From assembly GCF_000428145.1 (NCBI RefSeq), contig NZ_ATZJ01000058.1, positions 1 to 16,916 of the forward strand: DNA of 16,916 bases, given 5' to 3'. The DNA is from Chitinilyticum litopenaei DSM 21440. Its GTDB lineage: Bacteria > Pseudomonadota > Gammaproteobacteria > Burkholderiales > Chitinibacteraceae. Of the stretch, positions 14,131 through 16,916 are shown piece after piece. Numbering within the stretch: the first letter of the stretch is position 1; every line of letters starts with the position of its first letter. The position numbers and the translations under genes are program-made. Under the pieces are notes generated by a model. The model was not told the origin of the DNA. It ran no database searches and saw only the letters and a list, made by a program, of their open reading frames with translations.

Positions 14131-14518
14131 ATGGTCGGGTATATGGGTCGGGCTGATTCGGGTCAATGTTGAGTGCTTGCTGCAGCGCCGCTGTGACCGT
14201 CGCGATCTCCACTTCGTCTGGCAGCGCCAGCACGAGGCCGGGGCATGCAAAGCGCTGTGCGCAGGCCGCCGTGAAGTGCAGGACGATCTGCCGGCCGGCC
14301 AGCGACCAGCTGGCAAAGCCGTCGTAGCCCGAGTTGGCACGATCACCAATCTCGAAATAGCAGCGGCCCAGTTCATCGGGCTCGCCGCTTTCGAGGATGA
14401 GGTAGTTTTCGGGATCGGGGTCGTTGCCTTCGGCAAAGGCGACGGTCAGGATATCCTCGTCGCTGTCATGGCTGGCATGAAACTGGTCGATCCGGATGGG
14501 GTGAAAGGCGTCCGGCAT
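14117..14518 (-). CDS. Imm10-like small protein coupled to hemB (133 aa)
   Basis: A soluble acidic protein with no signal peptide. The pattern EDILTVAFAEGNDPDPENYLI, then GRCYFEIGDRANSGYDGF and SLAGRQIVLHFTA resembles Imm10-type immunity proteins; this is from memory and moderately sure. Imm10 proteins neutralise polymorphic toxins, but no toxin gene is present, so it may be an orphan or a housekeeping relative. I choose ATG 14518, whose A is also the last base of the hemB stop (TGATG); an in-frame TTG lies at 14521. Translation should be coupled to hemB. The final codons and TAG lie within dispersed repeat copy C. Confidence 0.75.
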   Translation of the reverse strand: MPDAFHPIRIDQFHASHDSDEDILTVAFAEGNDPDPENYLILESGEPDELGRCYFEIGDRANSGYDGFASWSLAGRQIVLHFTAACAQRFACPGLVLALPDEVEIATVTAALQQALNIDPNQPDPYTRPSISP

Positions 14519-15522
14519 CAATCCTCGCGCAACCAGCGTGCAGCATCCAGCGCGTAGTAGGTCAGTACGGCATCCGCGCCGGCGCGCTTGAAGGCGAGCA
14601 GGCTTTCCAGCACGACCTTCTGTTCGTCCAGCCAGCCGTTCTGTGCGGCGGCCTTGAGCATCGCGTATTCGCCCGAGACCTGATAGACGAAGGTCGGCAC
14701 CGCGAATTCGTCCTTCACGCGGCGCACGATGTCCAGATAGGGCATCCCCGGTTTCACCATCACCATGTCGGCGCCTTCCTGCAGGTCGAGCGCGACTTCG
14801 TGCAGCGCTTCGTCGCTATTGGCCGGGTCCATCTGGTAGGTCTTCTTGTCGGCCTTGCCGAGATTACCTGCCGAGCCGACCGCATCGCGGAAGGGGCCGT
14901 AAAAGGCGGAGGCATACTTGGCGGCATAGGACAGAATGCGGGTCAGTTCGTGGCCATTGCGGTCCAGCGCGCTGCGGATGCTGCCAATGCGGCCGTCCAT
15001 CATGTCAGAGGGCGCGACGATGTCGGCGCCGGCCTCGGCGTGGCACAGCGCCTGGCGCGTCAGTGCGGTGACGGTGACTTCGTTCAGTACGTAACCACTC
15101 TCATCGATGATGCCGTCCTGGCCGTGGCTGGTGTAGGGGTCGAGCGCGATGTCGGTGATGATGCCGAGCTGCGGGAAGGCAGCCTTCAGTTCGCGAATGG
15201 TGCGTGGCACCAGCCCGCGCGGGTTCCACGCTTCCTTGGCATCCAGCGACTTCAGGTGAGGCTCGATCACCGGAAACAGCGCCAGCGCCGGAATGCCAAG
15301 GCGCACGGCTTCCGCAGCGGTTTCCAGCAGGCGGTCGATGCTCTGGCGTTTCACGCCGGGCATCGAGGCGATGGTTTCCTCGCGGTTTAGCCCGTCGAGC
15401 ACGAACACCGGCAGGATCAGGTCGTCGGCGGTCAGTGTGTTTTCGCGCATCAGCCGGCGCGAAAAATCATCACGGCGCATACGGCGCAGGCGGGTGGCGG
15501 GGAAGCTGCGGTTAAAGCTCAT
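14518..15522 (-). CDS. hemB: Delta-aminolevulinic acid dehydratase (porphobilinogen synthase) HemB
   Basis: A 334-aa enzyme that condenses two aminolevulinate molecules to porphobilinogen in haem synthesis; normally an octamer in the cytoplasm. Active-site lysines are visible: Lys202 in SYAAKYASAFYGPF and Schiff-base Lys257 in MVMVKPGMPYLD. APSDMMDGRIG and YQVSGEYAM are also typical. The metal-site segment reads DIALDPYTSHGQDG, without the zinc-binding cysteines, so this is the magnesium-type enzyme. Start is at ATG 15522 (SFNRSFPATRLRRMRRD), with AGGA about 11 bp upstream; the longer frame to 15615 adds an unlikely extension. A TTAAAAT -10-like element is seen about 30 bp upstream. Confidence 0.97.
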   Translation of the reverse strand: MSFNRSFPATRLRRMRRDDFSRRLMRENTLTADDLILPVFVLDGLNREETIASMPGVKRQSIDRLLETAAEAVRLGIPALALFPVIEPHLKSLDAKEAWNPRGLVPRTIRELKAAFPQLGIITDIALDPYTSHGQDGIIDESGYVLNEVTVTALTRQALCHAEAGADIVAPSDMMDGRIGSIRSALDRNGHELTRILSYAAKYASAFYGPFRDAVGSAGNLGKADKKTYQMDPANSDEALHEVALDLQEGADMVMVKPGMPYLDIVRRVKDEFAVPTFVYQVSGEYAMLKAAAQNGWLDEQKVVLESLLAFKRAGADAVLTYYALDAARWLRED

Positions 15523-15593
15523 GGGCTGGCATCCTGATCGGTGATGCCGGCATTTTAATCCAGCCGGATGTTCATCGGGCATGGTCGGGCATG

Positions 15594-15625
15594 CAAAATA
15601 AACCGGCAGGGACATGCCCTGCCGG
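15594..15625 (-). terminator. Rho-independent terminator of the secreted-protein gene
   Basis: Inverted arms CCGGCAGGG (15603-15611) and CCCTGCCGG (15617-15625) surround ACATG. On the minus strand the hairpin is followed by TTTATTTTG. It lies 17 bp after the gene ending at 15642 and upstream of hemB, so hemB is probably transcribed from its own promoter. Confidence 0.85.
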
Positions 15626-15641
15626 AAATGGGGGGCGGGTA

Positions 15642-16496
15642 TTACTTGGCGATAATGACCAGATAACCAAGCTGATCGGCTTTCGGACTGCTGGAGACGC
15701 TATTGTCAATGCCGTACTGGAACAAGTAAGCGCCAGGAGTGCCCGGGGTTACCGTGTAGCTCAGCGTTTGGTCATTCAGATAATCGATCTTGGCAGAGAT
15801 CGGTGTGCTGGTGCTTGCCCAGCCGGCACCGTTATGCCACTGGTTACCCCGAGGGCTCAGCAGTCCTACCCAATGCTGGGCGACTTTGCCCTTGCCGGTA
15901 TTGGCTGCAATCGCGACATTGAGCTGCAGCGGTTGTCCGGCCTTGACGGTGATTTGCTGACCCGGCTGGCTTTGCTGGCCCACGTTGATGCGGATTTCCG
16001 GGTCAAGTCCTGGTAGCTGCACATTGCTGTTGACTGCTACTACGCCTCGCAGGGCCGGAGCGCCGTGCTCGCAATGCTGTTCAAACGTTGCGGCAAAGCG
16101 GTCAAGCTGACCGTTGGCTGTGTAGTTGACGTCCAGTACTTCAAAACTGCCGCTGAGCTGGTTGCAGCCACGACCGTCGCCGCTGATCGACAGTCCGGCT
16201 TCCTGCTCGCTCTGGAAGGGGAAGCGGGTGGCGAGGCTGTATTTGCCTGGTTGCAGGCGCGCCTTGCCAGGTGCGCTGAAGTCCAGCGACCAGAATGCCG
16301 CATTGTTGATCTGGATGCTGGCGCCCTGGTTGTAATTGCTGCGCAGAGTGAACCCTGCTTCGCTGCCCTGGATCAGCTGGCTTTTGCCTGCCCCGATATA
16401 GTCACCTGGGTCGCTGACAAATTTGACCAGGGTAGCGCCATGGCTGGCGACGGAATACAGCGCCAATGCCGCTCCGCACATGAAGGTACGCAACAT
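15642..16496 (-). CDS. Secreted hypothetical protein (284 aa)
   Basis: Family not recognised. The start ATG 16496 has AGGAG 9 bp upstream (GTG 16499 also possible). It gives the signal peptide MLRTFMCGAALALYSVASHG, likely cleaved after HGA. The mature part is beta-rich, about 20-280, with two cysteines in GRGCNQLSG and QHCEHG that may form a disulfide. A second half starts around PEIRINVGQQSQPGQQITV and ends YLFQYGIDNSV...LGYLVIIAK. This looks like two beta-sandwich domains. Periplasmic or extracellular location is inferred. It is monocistronic, with its own terminator and an A+T-rich upstream region next to the IS. Confidence 0.75.
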   Translation of the reverse strand: MLRTFMCGAALALYSVASHGATLVKFVSDPGDYIGAGKSQLIQGSEAGFTLRSNYNQGASIQINNAAFWSLDFSAPGKARLQPGKYSLATRFPFQSEQEAGLSISGDGRGCNQLSGSFEVLDVNYTANGQLDRFAATFEQHCEHGAPALRGVVAVNSNVQLPGLDPEIRINVGQQSQPGQQITVKAGQPLQLNVAIAANTGKGKVAQHWVGLLSPRGNQWHNGAGWASTSTPISAKIDYLNDQTLSYTVTPGTPGAYLFQYGIDNSVSSSPKADQLGYLVIIAK

Positions 16497-16626
16497 CACA
16501 CAGTTCTCCTGTTTGCTTGGGTGAAGTACGCTACATTACCACGGCAGATTATTTAATTCATTTATAAGTAAGTATTTGTTGGTGTTTTATAAGAAATGCG
16601 GTCTTGCCGCACAAGTCTTGTGTGCT

Positions 16627-16916
16627 AGCCCGGATTTTTCATGAGTTCGGGGTCGGCGGAGGGCTTAAAGCCGCATAGGATATGCTTTCCAGACCGATCC
16701 ACAGACAACTCCGCCGATGCCAAAGTGTACCGCACCTGAACTCCCGTTTGGCCGTCTTGGCCGTTGCCAGATCGAGGCCAATTTCACTGGCGGCGCACTC
16801 AGTTCCGATGGCGGACTGATGTTGCTGCGCCAGACTGATCACCGCATCGGTTTGTCAGAGGCCGTCGCCAAGGCGCTACACGATCCGCGCGATCCCGACC
16901 GCATCATTCATTCCCT
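16627..16916 (+). mobile_element. IS1380-type insertion sequence, 5' end (partial)
   Basis: The transposase frame beginning at 16717 runs off the window. The element edge is placed near 16627, where TAGCCCGGATTTTTCATGAG begins; this resembles IS1380-family terminal repeats from memory. A palindrome CACAAG-T-CTTGTG (16610-16622) lies just outside. The other end and target duplication are not in the window. The 217 bp between the secreted gene and the transposase contain only this border and A+T-rich DNA. Confidence 0.7.
16717..16916 (+). CDS. IS1380-family transposase, N-terminal 66 residues (partial)
   Basis: The frame starts MPKCTAPELPFGRLGRCQIE, then FTGGALSSDGGLMLLRQTDHRIGL and EAVAKALHDPRDP. 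The signature SSDGGLMLLRQTD followed by the helix and HDPRDPDRI is characteristic of the start of IS1380-family DDE transposases (DDE_Tnp_1 group). The catalytic acidic residues lie beyond the window edge. Only the first part is visible, so integrity cannot be judged. Confidence 0.88.
   Translation, partial: MPKCTAPELPFGRLGRCQIEANFTGGALSSDGGLMLLRQTDHRIGLSEAVAKALHDPRDPDRIIHS

Noticed and set aside
1..16916. CRISPR arrays, tRNA or rRNA genes, prophage or defence-system genes
   Set aside because: No regularly spaced repeats, cloverleaf with GTTCGA arm, rRNA-like sequence, or phage/defence genes were seen.

Overview
The window looks like chromosomal DNA of a Gram-negative proteobacterium. My best guess is a betaproteobacterium, possibly of the order Neisseriales, judged only from protein resemblance, a G+C content of roughly 60-65% in most genes, and the mix creBC, purE/purK, hemB and mocR-rhodanese. 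Both edges lie inside different insertion sequences, each running outwards. This fits a contig that ends at repeats.

Layout. Positions 1-256 hold the end of an IS that appears to have cut off the 3' end of creC. Positions 119-2966 (minus strand) are a tightly packed cluster: a small HAD-type protein, creB, an orphan gene of lower G+C, and the truncated sensor kinase creC. Positions 3198-4016 (minus) encode a lipoprotein. It diverges from a ClsC-type phospholipase D/cardiolipin synthase (4180-5691, plus). RarD-like permease (5730-6635) and an unknown 127-aa protein (6732-7115) lie on the minus strand, with a desuccinylase/aspartoacylase-family hydrolase divergent to them (7275-8297). A small membrane protein (8455-8658) follows. 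Then come the purine genes on the minus strand: purE, a 96-aa membrane protein, and purK (10886-8868).

Positions 10887-11332 carry no protein gene. They hold a palindrome at the purE promoter and two candidate small RNAs, each ending in a convincing Rho-independent terminator. A MocR-type regulator (11287-12777, minus) diverges from a rhodanese (12890-13330) and a GNAT acetyltransferase (13341-14069), with repeated operator-like sequence between them. hemB (14518-15522, minus) is translationally coupled to a small protein resembling Imm10-type immunity proteins. A secreted protein (15642-16496, minus) and the start of an IS1380-type element close the window.

The most unusual signals are four. 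First, a dispersed imperfect palindrome of about 45-49 bp sits just after three plus-strand genes (5697, 8299, 14084); in two copies its right arm supplies the final codons and the TAG stop of the convergent gene. Second, creB and creC are split by a foreign-looking gene, and creC is broken by an IS. Third, two unassigned small-RNA candidates lie between purE and mocR. Fourth, the mocR-rhodanese-acetyltransferase unit has a clear repeated operator. No CRISPR array, tRNA, rRNA or complete mobile element was seen.
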